This document shows, one piece after another, positions 1 to 13,375 of a stretch of 64,000 bases of DNA. Each line of letters begins with the position of its first letter. Position 1 is the stretch's first letter. The stretch is from Paralvinella palmiformis (taxonomy: Eukaryota > Annelida > Polychaeta > Terebellida > Alvinellidae), in assembly GCA_025642065.1 (NCBI GenBank), contig JAODUP010000548.1:298501-362500 (forward strand), in the 5' to 3' direction. The notes below the pieces were generated by a model. It was not told the origin of the DNA and made no database searches. It worked only from the letters and a program-made list of their open reading frames with translations. Position numbers and translations under genes: made by a program.

Positions 1-3000
1 TTTTAATTAATAATTGTTATTACTTGTCCATTTCACCCCAAGATTTAAATAACAATTAGCTTGTTAAATACTTAATTTAGCTGATGAATCAGTGGAGGGT
101 TTAGGATCTAGAATGGACCTGCTGTATCTTATTATATGTTATAACAAGCCTCTAAAGGAAGTAACACCAAATAATTATTGTGTTGATATGTTGTTAAATG
201 TTACCTTATCACTCACTTTAAGACATAAAAACATCAAAATTTTATTATATCTATTCTTCACAAGGAAGTAATTAAATATCAACATTTATTTATTATCAAA
301 ATATAGTATATAAAGAAAACTGTAAAGAATTCAGGTAGATATATTATTTTGAATAATTAATGTCACATTATTTACTATATATGTTTATTACTAATAGGTT
401 GAGGATTTTGTTCGTTTTCTATATGAATGACTTTATTTTTCTGAACTGTATACAAATATATATTGACATACAAAGGTAAAGATTCATGAACAGAAATAAA
501 TACAATAAGTATACAGGTCACAGATGTAGAAAATAATCTAGACGAGACTGTCCGTCTCCACTAGACGTAATTAAATGGTATATGTATATACATTTATATT
601 ATAATTTTAGTTTGAGCCATTCTACAGCTGAATGTAAAATGTGGTCAATTTGACATAATTAGTACTGATTTATTCCGTTAATCTGATGTTGCCGCCCTGG
701 TGTATTCCCACCCATAACTCTATCCCATTTATTAAAAAATACGCAGCAACATAAATAAATACATGAGCGAAAATAATGAAATGTACAAACTAGTTAATTT
801 AAAGTCTGTTGAGAATGGGTTTGTGATTCGTTTCTTTTAGTTCTAATATAAAATTTAAACTTTCCCAAACTTACTATTATATATTTATTTATTTGTGATG
901 ATGAACCTCGACATTGGTTCATGGTGAAGTAAATAGAATATCCGTAAAGCAAACGATCACTTGGAAATGTGTGAGGATATTGAGTTTGACATTTTTGCTT
1001 TAGGAACGGACGTTTACCATGTAAATAAATAAATACGTATGGCAGTTTTTATAAGCTCATCGAACTGTATAACATATCAATAAAAATAGATACAGGATAA
1101 ATGACCGTTATATATGGCTGTGTGTTCCTAACCCACTTTGACGGGTCTGGTGGTTAACTTGCTAAACCTATCAGAATAGACAATTTCCGCGACGCATGCG
1201 CAGTCCATATCTACTGTGAAGCCATGTACCGGTAGTAGCATGGAACAAAAAGTGTAATTCACTAATTGTTTGTAAATTTACGTTATTAGATGTAACGTAA
1301 AAGTATTTTTACTAATGAGCTTATTTGTATTGGGAAAGTTGACAGTTTATGTTTGCCTGACAAATTCCATGTTATTGAAAATAAATCGTCAGGTTGGGAA
1401 CTGAAATATAGACATATTATCAATATATGAAACATATTGTGATCTCACGATTGGTAAAAGAATGTCTTTATCAGATGGTTCAGCGAGCCCGGTGAAACGA
1501 GACCCGCTAAATGGTCTTTGTTGCCGTCAAATATCGTATTAATATGGTCTTTGGTGTCGTCATAATGTTGCTACAGAAGTCTTATCATTTTAATTTGATC
1601 AAATAGCTGTAATGATGACATGCTAGTGTTCCTATTATGCGGTCAGTCTATTAGTAGCTCTCTTAGATACAATACATTACATAGGCCTACAAATATATTG
1701 ACAGATTTACTTTAATATAATTGATCATAACGTGAATCATTTGCCGAAGAATCGACACAAAGAGCACGTTATGATATCCAGAAATAGTTTATTTTGTTTT
1801 ACTTGAGGGTTTAAACTCTCCATATCATGGTATACATGTAACCTGCCTATGTTTTGTCCATGTTTTGTTTAAACATCAATATCTATCATTAGTATATTAA
1901 ATGTTGAGTATAGAGTCAGTTCTATGTCTTATAAACACTGATATATTAGTTTTCAAATGAAATACATTTTTATTAACTAACATGCTCCATCTGGATACAT
2001 TTCATTGACTCGGAGGAATATGTTTTCATTTAATCCATAAAAGGATTCACGCATTCATAAATGACAGGTGAGTGTACACTTGGTGTTTATGGAGGTGTTA
2101 TGTTAAAAGTAGAATATTATCGATTAAATAAGTTAAGATATAAATCAAGCAATCTGTGGTAAATTTAGCAGCACCTAGACTTTATGACTATAAGTAAATA
2201 GATGAACTTATTAGGTAATGCTGGAAAATATATTTATAGATTAAATCATTGAAGGTTACCACACCTCATTTCTATTAAGAAGTATAATAGTTGATAAGTT
2301 CATAGATGGGCACTGTAAATATATATTTCTTTTATAATTGCAGCCTCATGTTTCCAAACATAATTTGTGCATGTTTCATTACCTAATATAAACCATTAAT
2401 GTGATGTTTACAGGGATTTAATAAATTTCTTATCAAGATTATCATATTCCTTCAGAACTTAAATATAAATAATGCAAAAAAATTAATTATATTGTGTATA
2501 CCACATTGACCTGATATACTTTGTTTAAGTACTCAATAATCTTTATTCTTGTGCAGTTAACAAACTCGGTCTTTGTTGATCAATTATATAATGAAATTTA
2601 GTGTTTTGTGTTTTTCCTATAAGATATTTGTTATTCAGTAGATATTAAGAAGAATCAGTACATGGTCATATAAGGCAAGTGTAAAATTAGCAATATACTC
2701 TTCATCCTTACCATACCTTCATTTTTCGATCATTTTAAAGGCAGTAAACTTCAATGGTAGAAGAAAACCTGTCACCAGTTGTTCCGCTTTGTGGCTTGAG
2801 TGGGCGTCCATTTTGGTTTCAACGGTAAAGATTTGTCTGTTAGTTTGAGACGTGAAGGATGGTTGTGTAAAAACATCGCGTCTTGTATGTCATAATGTTT
2901 GTCATAGTGCATTTTTGTAACATTCCTTGATTTGATATTAACCACATAGGGCAGTGCATGTGCTAACGTTGCATCGAGCTAATAATTTAGACATGGAGTC

Positions 3001-4457
3001 ACCACGAAAAGATACATTTATAAATAAGTGAAGTGACGAATATCTAAATCATATCAGAGTAAAGCCCCCCCCCCCCAACGATAACTTGTGATAAAGATAA
3101 ATGTGTTTTTGCTTTATGATTAATTGTAGTGTTATACACATTTATACTACAAGCAAAATACCTTTACAATGGTGTGTGTGTGTGTGTGTAAAGTTAATCC
3201 ATCCCATAGTCATTTGATTTAATCGTATATTGATATAATGTAAACTTTTTAGTCATGGAAATTACGAAAATATAACGGATCAGTTATGGTCAGATCTTTA
3301 AACCCTATTCAACACATACTAAAGTTAACCTTCCTTGTAATATAATTATAGTATGTTCATACGGTCAGTGATGCCAAATTATTCGTCTATGTCTACTGTA
3401 TGATATTTCTTGACAATCTAAACCCGTTAATAGAATTTTTAACGGGCGAACTTCACCAATAACAATTAATAATTATAGTTCTGCTTTGAAACGGTTTTAT
3501 CCATTCATAAATTATGTAAGCCTACATCTGATAAATAGAGAGCCATCACCTTGTACCAACATCAGCTTATTGTTATTATTATTAGTTGTACAGTGTATTT
3601 ATGCTTTAATATAGAGGACTGTTTTGTTGTGATGTTATACGCAACGTTTCCCTGGTTTAAGTTTGTATTCCAGCTAGTATAGGTCAACTGTTAATGGAGG
3701 GTACAACATTGCACGACGCCATAATTATATGCAATTCCTCACGTCCACCGGGAACTCATCTACAGCTGAATATTGTGTCTAATCAGTTGTTTTTATTATG
3801 TGTAGTATGTTGCTTATGTAATCTTTTGAGCAACTGGACAATTTCCACGTGGATGGTGAACTCTTATGATAAGATCTTATTTTAAAATTTGTATTCGGTG
3901 TTAAATAATTGTGGTTTTATTATACTCACAGAAGTTGTATTTCGCTGTTTGATTCGCAGAAATCATGAATTTCCTGTTTATAAAAATCAAATTTTCTGAC
4001 TTTGCGGTGTGTACATATTTGCCTACTAACAGTAGAAACTTTGACAAGATGCACGACGAAAAGCGAATTTTCTGCAAGAATGCTCATGTCAAAAACAAAA
4101 TGTTCTCGGTGTCATCTCCGTGACATTCTTCTCGTTAGACTGAGGCCTCTGTCTGAAATATTCCAAGTTTGGTATATTTTGGTGACCTTGGAGTGACGTT
4201 ATTATCTACTTATTTATTTACTATCGAACAACTTATTATATTATTTACACAGACTTGATTATATTGACAAACAAATTAAGGTGGCTAGGAAGTTATTAAA
4301 AATGTGGGAATACAAGAAGGTTAAGATTAAGACAGCGTCACGCAAGCACGCGTGCTCGCCGGTGCACGTGCACGCGTGTATATAATATAATAATTACAAA
4401 ACTTCTTTAGCGCCACTATCCTCTAAAAGAATCGAGCTCAGTGGCGCCCCTAGTGGA
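1..4457. other. AT-rich noncoding region
   Basis: No gene is recognisable on either strand. Two short ORFs (3694-3885, 4002-4196) lack domains and look like chance. Simple sequence seen: a C run near 3065-3076 and (TG)n near 3172-3188. Confidence 0.6.
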
Positions 4458-4553
4458 GGGGTTGGGCAACTAGTACAGGGGTTGGGCAACTAGTACAGAG
4501 GTTGGGCAAACTAGTACAGGGGTTGGGCAAACTAGTACAGGGGTTGGGCAAAC
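4458..4553. repeat. 20-21 bp minisatellite, 5 copies
   Basis: The unit GTTGGGCAACTAGTACAGGG is repeated five times. The first two units are 20 bp. Later units gain one A (GGGCAAACTAG), making 21 bp. It lies just beyond the 3' end of the minus-strand LINE relic. Confidence 0.9.
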
Positions 4554-4599
4554 TCATAGTCCGGGTACAATACAAAGTTCATCAACAATGATCAGATGG

Positions 4600-5960
4600 G
4601 GTGGAAACTTAGGAAGGATAAGTGAGTCTGAATAGGTGAGAAAGAAACTATGCTAGTTGATGACTTAACGTGTTCAGAGAGTGAATTGGGACAGCAACTG
4701 AAAAAGCACGAGTCCCAGCATGAGTTTTAATGCTGGGAACAGACAACAAGTGGAAACTAAATGAACGGAGTTCTCTGGGCTTGTGTGCTAAAGAAAGCAT
4801 GGAAATTAGATATGAAGGTTCTCCGCAAAAGAAAGAGTTTGATAGACAATGGTGCAGCGTTTGAAATGATGGGAGATTGAACAGGGAGCCAGTGAAGAGA
4901 TTTCAGAAGTGGGACATAATGGGAAAACTGAGGAGATCATGTGACAACCACAGCTATGCAGTTCTGAAGACGCTGAAGTTTTAGAATATCCTTAGATGCA
5001 ATGTTATAAAGAAGATAGTTGCAGTAATGAAGCCTACTTGTAATGAGTGCTCTAGCAATGGCTTTGGCGACTGAAACAGCCATATAGCGCCGAATAAGGC
5101 GAAGATCACGAATATGATAGAAGCAGGAGCGACATGTCAGAGAAACATATTTTCTGAAATTAAAATTGGTATCAAATATAACACTAATATTATGTACAGC
5201 GTCTAATGGTGTGATACTATGACTAAGGATGTTCGTAGAGAAGAAACGAGTTAGTTTGCTGCGTTGTCTGGATGTACCTATAATGATGAAATCTGTTTTG
5301 TTGGCATTGAGCCTAAGTTTATTGTTTGTCATCCAGCCAGATATATCACTGAGACAATCACCAAGTTATTTAAGGGAAAGATCAGTGTCTGCTGTAAATA
5401 AAGATATGTATACTTAGGTGTCATCTACATATAAATGATGGTCTAATTTGTGGCTGTGAATAAGTGAGATGAGTCGTGTGGTATACAGAGTAAGTAGTAA
5501 TGGTGCAATAACAGAGCCTTGGGGAACATCGCAAAACAAAGGCACTGCCTTTGAAAACATTTTTCTTATTTTTATTGATTGGAACCTATTTATTAAGAAT
5601 GAGCGAATCCAGGCAAGTCCTGTGCCTGATATGAATAATCAGTGGTGTCAAAAGCTGCAGATAAATCTAAAGGTGCCAGTGATGTGACCTTTCCTCTGTC
5701 AGTGTTTAGTGCTATGCCGTTATAAACTTTCAGTAAAGCGGTTTCTGTAGAGTGAGATTGTTTGTAAGCAGACTGAAAAACATTAGACAAGTGATTACAG
5801 TTTAAGTGAACGTTCTGACACTTTAGATATGAATGATAGATTAGAAATAGGTTTATAACTGTTTAGATCATTGGCGGGAAAAGATGATTTCTTAAGAAGA
5901 GGGATTACATATATACACCCCATTACATAAATATATATATATATATTTTCAGCAATACAT
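4600..5960 (-). pseudogene. degraded non-LTR retrotransposon (LINE), reverse transcriptase C-terminal part
   Basis: On the minus strand three pieces of one LINE reverse transcriptase can be read in order. 5790-5593 carries QSAYKQSHSTETALLKV and LDLSAAFDT (the RT aspartate block). 5431-5420 carries the catalytic YVDD box, followed at once by T and an in-frame stop. 5332-4937 carries NKLRLNANKTDFIIIG. Beyond the stop at 4937 the frame continues with LKSLHWLPV and AGTRAFSVAVP, the typical C-terminus of CR1/L2/Jockey-type elements. The 5' part of the element (endonuclease) is missing, and stops and frameshifts make it inactive. Lineage within non-LTR elements is uncertain. Confidence 0.88.
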
Positions 5961-6163
5961 TTACGTAGTGATGTTCTCCTGTTAGGATCATCACATAGTT
6001 ACGCAACTGTCTTCGTGTGGCGTCCTTTGTTTTAGTAACAAACAAAAAATGAAATTACAGAAAAAGATAGCTTATAACTATCATGATTTTATTGTGTGTG
6101 TACGTCGAACGATCTGAAGTAAAATATCGAACCGCCACCCCGGCACAATCCTTGGCTGAAGAG

Positions 6164-6214
<51 letters not shown>

Positions 6215-8000
6215 GAAATCATATAGGGACAATGATGTTAAAGCAGGCAGAGAGTTATCAGCCAAGGGTTGTCGATTGTCAGACCATTTAATATATAGTC
6301 CTACTGGCTATAGCACGAAGTTGTCCGTCATGAATATTCCAAATTATTTTGGATGAATCTATGGCAAAATATTCTGGGACATTCTTTGTCTAAATTATTA
6401 TTTTAACACGTGATAACCATTTTATAGTTTCCATATTGAAATTAATCAGAACAGACACGCATGGTTTATCTTATCATAGATAAATAGTGCTATAACGAAT
6501 TTATACAGGTCATCAACTTTTATCTTTTTATTATATTAAAATAAAAGGTCGGCATGATATCAGTATGCTCTGTTTATTTTTTCTGAAATTAAAAAAAAAT
6601 AGCAACAAGAGTTTTAGCTAATCATTAAAATTGCCCAAAATATACAGTATATGACTCGCACATACACGATTAAAGGATCCAGTAAAATATTTATCGAGAC
6701 TCGTTCACTTTTTTTTAAAATATATAATATTGTTTATCAGAATCAAAGTTGTATCACGGTATGATCTAATTCTTGATATCTGAAGTTCAGATTGTGAGTG
6801 TAGTTGAATATTGCTAACACGCGCGCGCGCACACACACACACGCGCGCACATTGTATTTCTTGACAGATATATCCAGTTGGTCTGTAAAAAGCATCCATT
6901 TTTTTTCTAACATTCACTGGACCATTGATGGTGTCTTGTTTCCGGTCAAACATATTGCTCCTGGCGACTTGATTACAAGGTAACCACGATGTCAACATAT
7001 ATCTATTGGTGATATAGTGATGAACGTTAGCTCGTGTGGAACGCGTGCGGCATGCGCCGTCATCCCAGCTAGAGGGCTTCATTCCCCGGCTACGCTATAG
7101 GGGATAGGGCCGGCATTGTATTGCGGTGTCACATTGGCATTTTTCCAGCTATTGCCATTCTTCGCGCCTCAACGAGTACATTATAAGTACCTCTAACCAC
7201 ATTATGGACAGATCACTGCCGCTACGTCAATAGGCATTTATCTTCTAGATGGGGTTATTTAAGCCAGCCGTTGACAGCAGGGGACCAACGTTAGAATTTG
7301 TCCCGCACACCTGTCACTGAAGTATGGGAGGAGACAATGGCTGAACAAATCAAGCTTTACGGCGTGTTTACATACTCTAATAGCGCTGTGTGGGCATACT
7401 GGCAGGTGTATGGGAGGAGGGTTCGATGGAGTCCATGATGAGTGTTGTACCTAAAGGGGATCTTCCCCACTGGGCTATGGGGTATACATTGACGTGTTCG
7501 GGGAGGGCGAATTTTTATGAAGACCGGGTGTACGACATGGACACTTTAGTAGAAACGGGTCTTGACAGCGCTTTAATTAATGTAGTAATTAAGAACACCC
7601 CCCCCCCACCCGGAACAAAACAATCCTGAACTAATGTAGAGGAATGTGTACCAGAGACGGCTGTTTGGAGTTTGGTTTGGTTCAGCTCGATATTAAGTAT
7701 ACTTCCGACTGTAAAACTTTAATACCAAATCATATTATTTATGCTATAATGTTAACTAAATTGGCCTTTACTTAGTAATGACAAACTGGATGCCCTATGT
7801 CTAACAGACAATATTTACCTACTGATCGTTATTGAATAATAAATGCTATGAGACACGAAGTCGAATTAAGAAGTTGATCAGACATCTATTGATAGCTATC
7901 GGGTTCGATTCACTCGAATGATGGAACTCCGCCGTAAAATTAATATTTATCACACGTCCAGGTCATCACATTTCTCGTTTAGCTCTTAAACATGCAAATG
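5961..8000. other. noncoding with (AT)n and an imperfect inverted repeat
   Basis: (AT)n spans about 6166-6210. It is flanked by the inverted pair 6144-6159 (CACAATCCTTGGCTGA) and 6258-6272 (TCAGCCAAGGGTTGT). An alternating CG/CA stretch is at 6818-6850. ORFs 6705-7082 (-) and 7390-7629 (+) have no recognisable domain. Confidence 0.5.
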
Positions 8001-8201
8001 GGGCGCCTCGGTGTTCTAACGGTAGCGTGTTGGATCACAGTTCGCTACCACCCGTGTTCGAATCTTGGCGTCGGCTTATCTGAAGGGTGTTTCATCTTTA
8101 ACTTCGATTCATTACCTTTGGAGGTCAATCGGCCCATTTAGCCTACCATGTGCAGAAAAGTGGCCGTAAAACATCAATCATCATCATCATCATCATCATC
8201 A
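8001..8201 (+). mobile_element. tRNA-derived SINE, family A, with (ATC)n tail and target-site duplication
   Basis: The head GGCGCCTCGGTGTTCTAACGG resembles a pol III A box and GTTCGAATC a B box. The shared body GGGTGTTTCATCTTTAACTTCG to GTGGCCGTAAAACATCAATC follows, then (ATC)n. It is flanked by a 15-bp target-site duplication, TCTTAAACATG(C/T)AAA, at 7984-7998 and 8202-8216 with one mismatch. It is non-autonomous and would depend on a LINE. Confidence 0.9.
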
Positions 8202-8216
8202 TCTTAAACATGTAAA

Positions 8217-11200
8217 CTCTATATCCCTATTCTGTCTCGGTAGCGTGCTCGTACATATAGATGATTTTAAGACTCGCTGGTAACTTAGTGTTGACTTTGT
8301 ATTTAGTTTTAAATAAGATGATCATATCTCTACATTATTCTATCTATATGAAGATGAAGTCATTGATGACACCGTATTAACGAACAAAGTGACAAAGTTG
8401 TGTATGTTACGACATCAGGTGTGTCTTCTAATAGTCGGAGTCATCATTTTAGAATAATACCTCTCTTCTAATCTGCATCCATTTGTTATAATTTAGAGCT
8501 ATTTTGTTGTTTGTTTTTCCCGAAATATAACCCGTTGTTTATCGTTAATTGGCATGGCTGAATGAGAGATTCCCAGAGCCAAATAAGGGTAGCTTCTGTA
8601 TGAAATATAGTATTTAGACATGAATGTTGATTTTACGAGGACGTATTTAAGAACGAGCCGAGGAGTGGCGCACCTATTACGGTTAATGGCTGTCAGATAA
8701 TGTATGCGTTGTTATAATTGTAGAGAAACAAGTAGTATGTGGTGTGTGTGTGTGTGTGTGTGTGTGATTAATGCGGACAGTGCTGGCACTTAGCGACTCT
8801 GTAATAGATTGGCTGTTATAATTGGTTATTGTCAGCCGGAATGGTGTCATCATCGCTGTATGAGCTAATCGTGGGGGGTCGATGCTTAGCAACCCCAAAT
8901 AGGTAACCCCACATGAGCGATCGATAGTAGACCATGTGGGGTATACCGTCCCTGGGGTATATGGCTAATGATAGCGAAAATACTTAATGACGCGAAACGC
9001 ACAACACGTCCAGGCCAATTCGGAACACTTTCTCGGCATCTACAGCTTGCCAGTGCACGACCATAGGGTGTTTCCATGCCAACACCACGCGTGCTGCGAA
9101 CAATATCCGACGCGGCGGGGCGCTGCCGTCGGTGTTACAGGTGCTGCTGTGAAAATAAAATTTAATTGCATGTTGGTTAAGTTTTGGGGCGTTCGGGGTA
9201 TTGTGTGTTAATGATAGAGGTGTGCCAATTGTGTCAGCCTTCGATGGGAACCTGTCGGGTTATGGAATTTCTACGAGGCCCGGAGTTGACTGACAACCTG
9301 ATCAAATCTGACATATCTGATTAGAATATGAAACCTCGCTATAGATGTACCAGCTAGCCTGGACACACACGCGCGCGTGCACGCGCCCGCCCACTCACAC
9401 ACGCGCGCACACACATATACACACCATTTATAAGTATAATCATAAAAATAAATCTAGAAACAAACACATCATTTTAAACAAATAAGCGATAGAAATATTA
9501 TAGTAATATGATCGAAACTTGATATCTTCTCACTGCTCAGTGAACAAATATTATTAAAATATTATTACTTATTTATTAAGCTTTAAACCTGTTAAAATGT
9601 TCTGTAACTCTCAAACATTATTTCCCAATTATAGGTTACAGCTTATTGGTTGTCTGTTAGCCTGGTGGTAGTAGATACATAACTATACTTACTAATCCAC
9701 TGGCGACTCTTCCTGAAAACTGACACACATAATGAAGAAAAACAGAATGAGACCAGGATGTATTTGGCGACAGACCTATATTAATTAAGTATTCTAAATT
9801 GCCTGAATAGTGGATCCGGGCGACTATTATTATAAGTATAAAATACTCTTCTGAATATGCCGAATACTTGTTATTTAGGTAATATTTTAAATAACAAGAG
9901 GGTGGACGTTTGGGACGGATCTTTCGGCCTGGGGTATTTCTAAAACTCCTTTACCAGTATAGGATGTATCGGAAGATTAGGTTTTCAGTGGGTTACAAAT
10001 TAATATTTTGGCTACTTGGTGGCTTTAATCTAAAAATAAATTGTACCATTGAATTAATGATGATATAGTTTAGTTAAGTTTATGTCTTTTTCGGTTAGTG
10101 AATCTTAAATAGTAAACAAACAAACAAAAATACGTTGAAGACAACTTCGCAGGACTACTTCAAAGACAATGGTTCATTCACTTTGCACCAAACAAAGAAG
10201 GTTTCCTGACACGTCTGTACTGAACGGAAAGAGATCAAATAATACTCACCAAGGTTGAAATACTTAAGGATCAGTCATTGGCAAGTTATATTATGCTTGT
10301 GAAATGGCAAAATGGCATAACCCATCCTAAAGTCCACCTGGACGTTATAGATCCGACCCCTCTTATATTCGATCGACAGTACTTCATATACTTATTTAAT
10401 AAGTAAGATGCTGGTGTCTTAGTACACATGTACTGTACTCACGCTTTTGTAAATTAAAACAATTGACTGCTACCTGGCAGTCTTAGTATTTATACGTTTA
10501 TAATTTATTAATTCAGCAATTACAGTTGCTATAAATATGATAAGTGTTCGTATGGAAGGGATATGCATTTCACACACACACACATACACACACACACACA
10601 CACGACTATAACGATATGTGATATATTGTGCTGTATTGCTACTTTGTTTTTATTTTAGTTAAATCACTTCAGTGAGTCCATACTGAGTTAGTGTACATTC
10701 TTTTGTGGTGAACAAACTGTAATGTTTGTTAACACGTCGTGGTTATATAAAAGGCCTGACGTTTCACTTAGGTTAGATAAGAACTTCGACGCCAGACTAA
10801 TCGGACGTGTACCGATATATATATATATAATATATATATATATGGTTCATATAGGTAGGATTTATTCAGTTATTCGAACCCAGAATAAAGCTGAGGTCAG
10901 CATCTGAGGCGTCGAAATGTTTTATATACAGGTTTCTTTTGGACCACAGAAAATTACTGTTGAATGTAAACTGTGGTGTCAAAATAGTTTATGATATGTA
11001 TGTAGCAAGTCACCATTGAACCACACGCACGTGTTGTTTGTTGCGAGCTGTGGTATCAAATGGTATGTTTTTACGTGCTTCCGCTTTTTGTACGTAGCCT
11101 GCATGTAGCCGCTTTCCTGTGGGCGTGACATATTTGTCGCGTACGAAAAGCGAATTAGCTGGTTCCCACAGACTGATGAGTAGACCAGACACATGCTTAG

Positions 11201-12892
11201 GTATACGCACACATCTATCAATATAAATTAATGTATGTATAGTTGTATTTAGATTTATGGAGGTAGGTTTCGAAGGATGTTTAGATATGTTGATGCTCTG
11301 TGCCTGTTGCCTCTTACTATGTACCCTAAAACACACACACAAATATGGCCGTATACACGCTGAGTGAAAATACTACTCTTTCTGCTATTGTCGGAGGTAA
11401 TAGGATTAATATCATAATATATATTATATGTACTAATATATATATCTTTATTTCCAATTATAGCTGCATTATATATGTACTAATATATACAATTTGTTTT
11501 ATATTTAGGTAGTGGTCGTTTGGTTATAATTCTGGAAGAATTATAAACATCACGAAAACCTGAGCCCACACACACTATTATACGCACACGCGCGTGTGCA
11601 TCTACACCTGCAAGTTACGATTAATTGGCATCCGTTGAAATATACTATACGCGCAGAATGGCACTTTTAATTTCATCACACGATCTCGCCATTCTTCCGC
11701 TCGAAAGGAATCCATCACCTTTGCGCAATTAATTACCCGATGCCATTGTCTGTCAGTACATTATTATAAACTTGACCTCGCGCCATGTCGGCATTCACTG
11801 AGCAGTTACACACATTAAAACTACCCAGCACGGCCTAACGTTATCTCCCATCATCTCTAAATAGAGCGTAGGTATCTAGTCAATTACTGTCAGATTCCAA
11901 GAGTCTGGTAATTTTGTCTCCGAAGGCCTGTCGTGGGACTTAGAACAATGACGCATCCGGCTCGTTTTCGTCAACAAAATTACGCGCATTTCTTCACTGG
12001 CATCTATCGCCATGGACGTCGGCCACGCACGTGCGAGAGATCGCCATGACGTCATGCGCGATTACGTGCGCAATGCGCGTGATCGGCGTGTGCGCACGCC
12101 ACCTGTTATCGACGTCCACCCGATTAGCGGGCGGTCAATGAGCTAGCGAAATTTGAACGACTTTGTGGTTTCTTTGTTAAAGGCGATTGCAGAGTTCTGA
12201 CCGTCCTCCGGGGTAGTCATCGTGTAGGTTATAGCACGAGCTGAATGTTCCATCAATTATGAGATTCCGATGTGACACTCATGAATACCACGTCAACTTC
12301 CTCTGAAAGGAGATTAACTCCCGGTTGACCGGCTCATGTAATAGACTGGTTAATTATAACGACAGCACCGAACCCAAATTTGCATATTTAATGAGTGTTT
12401 TCTACCGAAACGTTTTCGTATATGAGGTTTTTGTTGGTCACCGAAGTCTTGCTTGTACAGTACACAAATATTCTATAACATGGTGTATACATTACAACAA
12501 CTATTATTATTACTATAACCATCCCCTTCGAGAACAGTCAACAGGGATGAACATGTATTATACCCAGTTCTCCTTTATTTATCCTCTACCATACAAAAAC
12601 ATATCCCTAACTACCACTGCTATTATTTTGACAACAACCACCATTAGAATTGATGGATCTTCTGTTGGTATTCATGGTATGATGTCACTAGACACTACCC
12701 CTATCACATGCCACTAGTCGTGTATATCATAAAGTTATTTAATGTTAAAGCGATTTTTTTCCATCTCATTCCGAAACATACAATTCCTTATTAAAAGTGG
12801 AGATAAGACTAATTCTAGACATCTTATATTTTAATAATCAGAACTAGAATTTTATTAAACGCTGAAGACATTACAACAATTGTATATTAGAG
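8217..12892. other. noncoding; microsatellites and a CpG-rich patch
   Basis: No supported gene. (GT)n lies at 8741-8766, CA/CG-rich repeats at 9361-9424, and (CA)n at 10572-10602. About 11940-12150 is rich in CpG and holds E-box-like and CRE-like motifs; it may be regulatory. ORFs at 10979-11342 (-) and 12325-12717 (+) have no recognisable domain. Confidence 0.5.
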
Positions 12893-13375
12893 CCTCTATG
12901 GCCTAGTGGGTAAGAATATGACTTTCTTATTCATGGTCATGCTCTGCGGGAGGTTCGAATCCCGGCCGCCGCATTATAGTATAGGAGGTGTTTTTCATCC
13001 AACCAAGCAACTGGTAAGGTTTCCCCCGCCGAATATGCCATATATTGTAAATTTTTTTAGAATTAATCCTCGTGGTGAAGTTATTAGATCATACACGTCT
13101 CCCTCATTTGAGGTAACTAAGACACGTAAAATAACTGATATTTCGGCCGTTATTATTATAATTGCCTCTGTGCAGAAACTAGATCCTGAGTAATAATCGG
13201 GTATCATATATAAACCATCCTTATCAATATGTAGTAGGCTCCATCTTTCCGTACTGCTCCTCTGTGAGTGGTGGGGGAGGTGGTTCCTCAATCACTCCAA
13301 CATAGAGGCTGTGCTGATTAAGCGACAGCCTGGGGTTCTCCCCGAACAACAAAACCAACCAAAACCAAACCAATG
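12893..13375 (+). mobile_element. tRNA-derived SINE-like element, family C
   Basis: The tRNA-like head has an A-box-like TGGCCTAGTGGGTA and a perfect B box GGTTCGAATCCC (about 12956). It does not fold as a real tRNA because the ends do not pair. The far end, GCTGTGCTGATTAAGCGACAG to CTCCCCGAACAACAAAAC, recurs at about 36936-36981. The tail is rich in AACC/AAAC. Whether the head and tail belong to one insertion is inferred. Confidence 0.6.

Noticed and set aside
5229..5687. Plus-strand ORFs across the LINE relic
   Set aside because: Shadows; the recognisable reverse transcriptase blocks are on the minus strand.
12893..12985. A genuine tRNA gene
   Set aside because: A and B boxes are present, but the ends do not form an acceptor stem and the spacing is wrong; it fits a SINE head.
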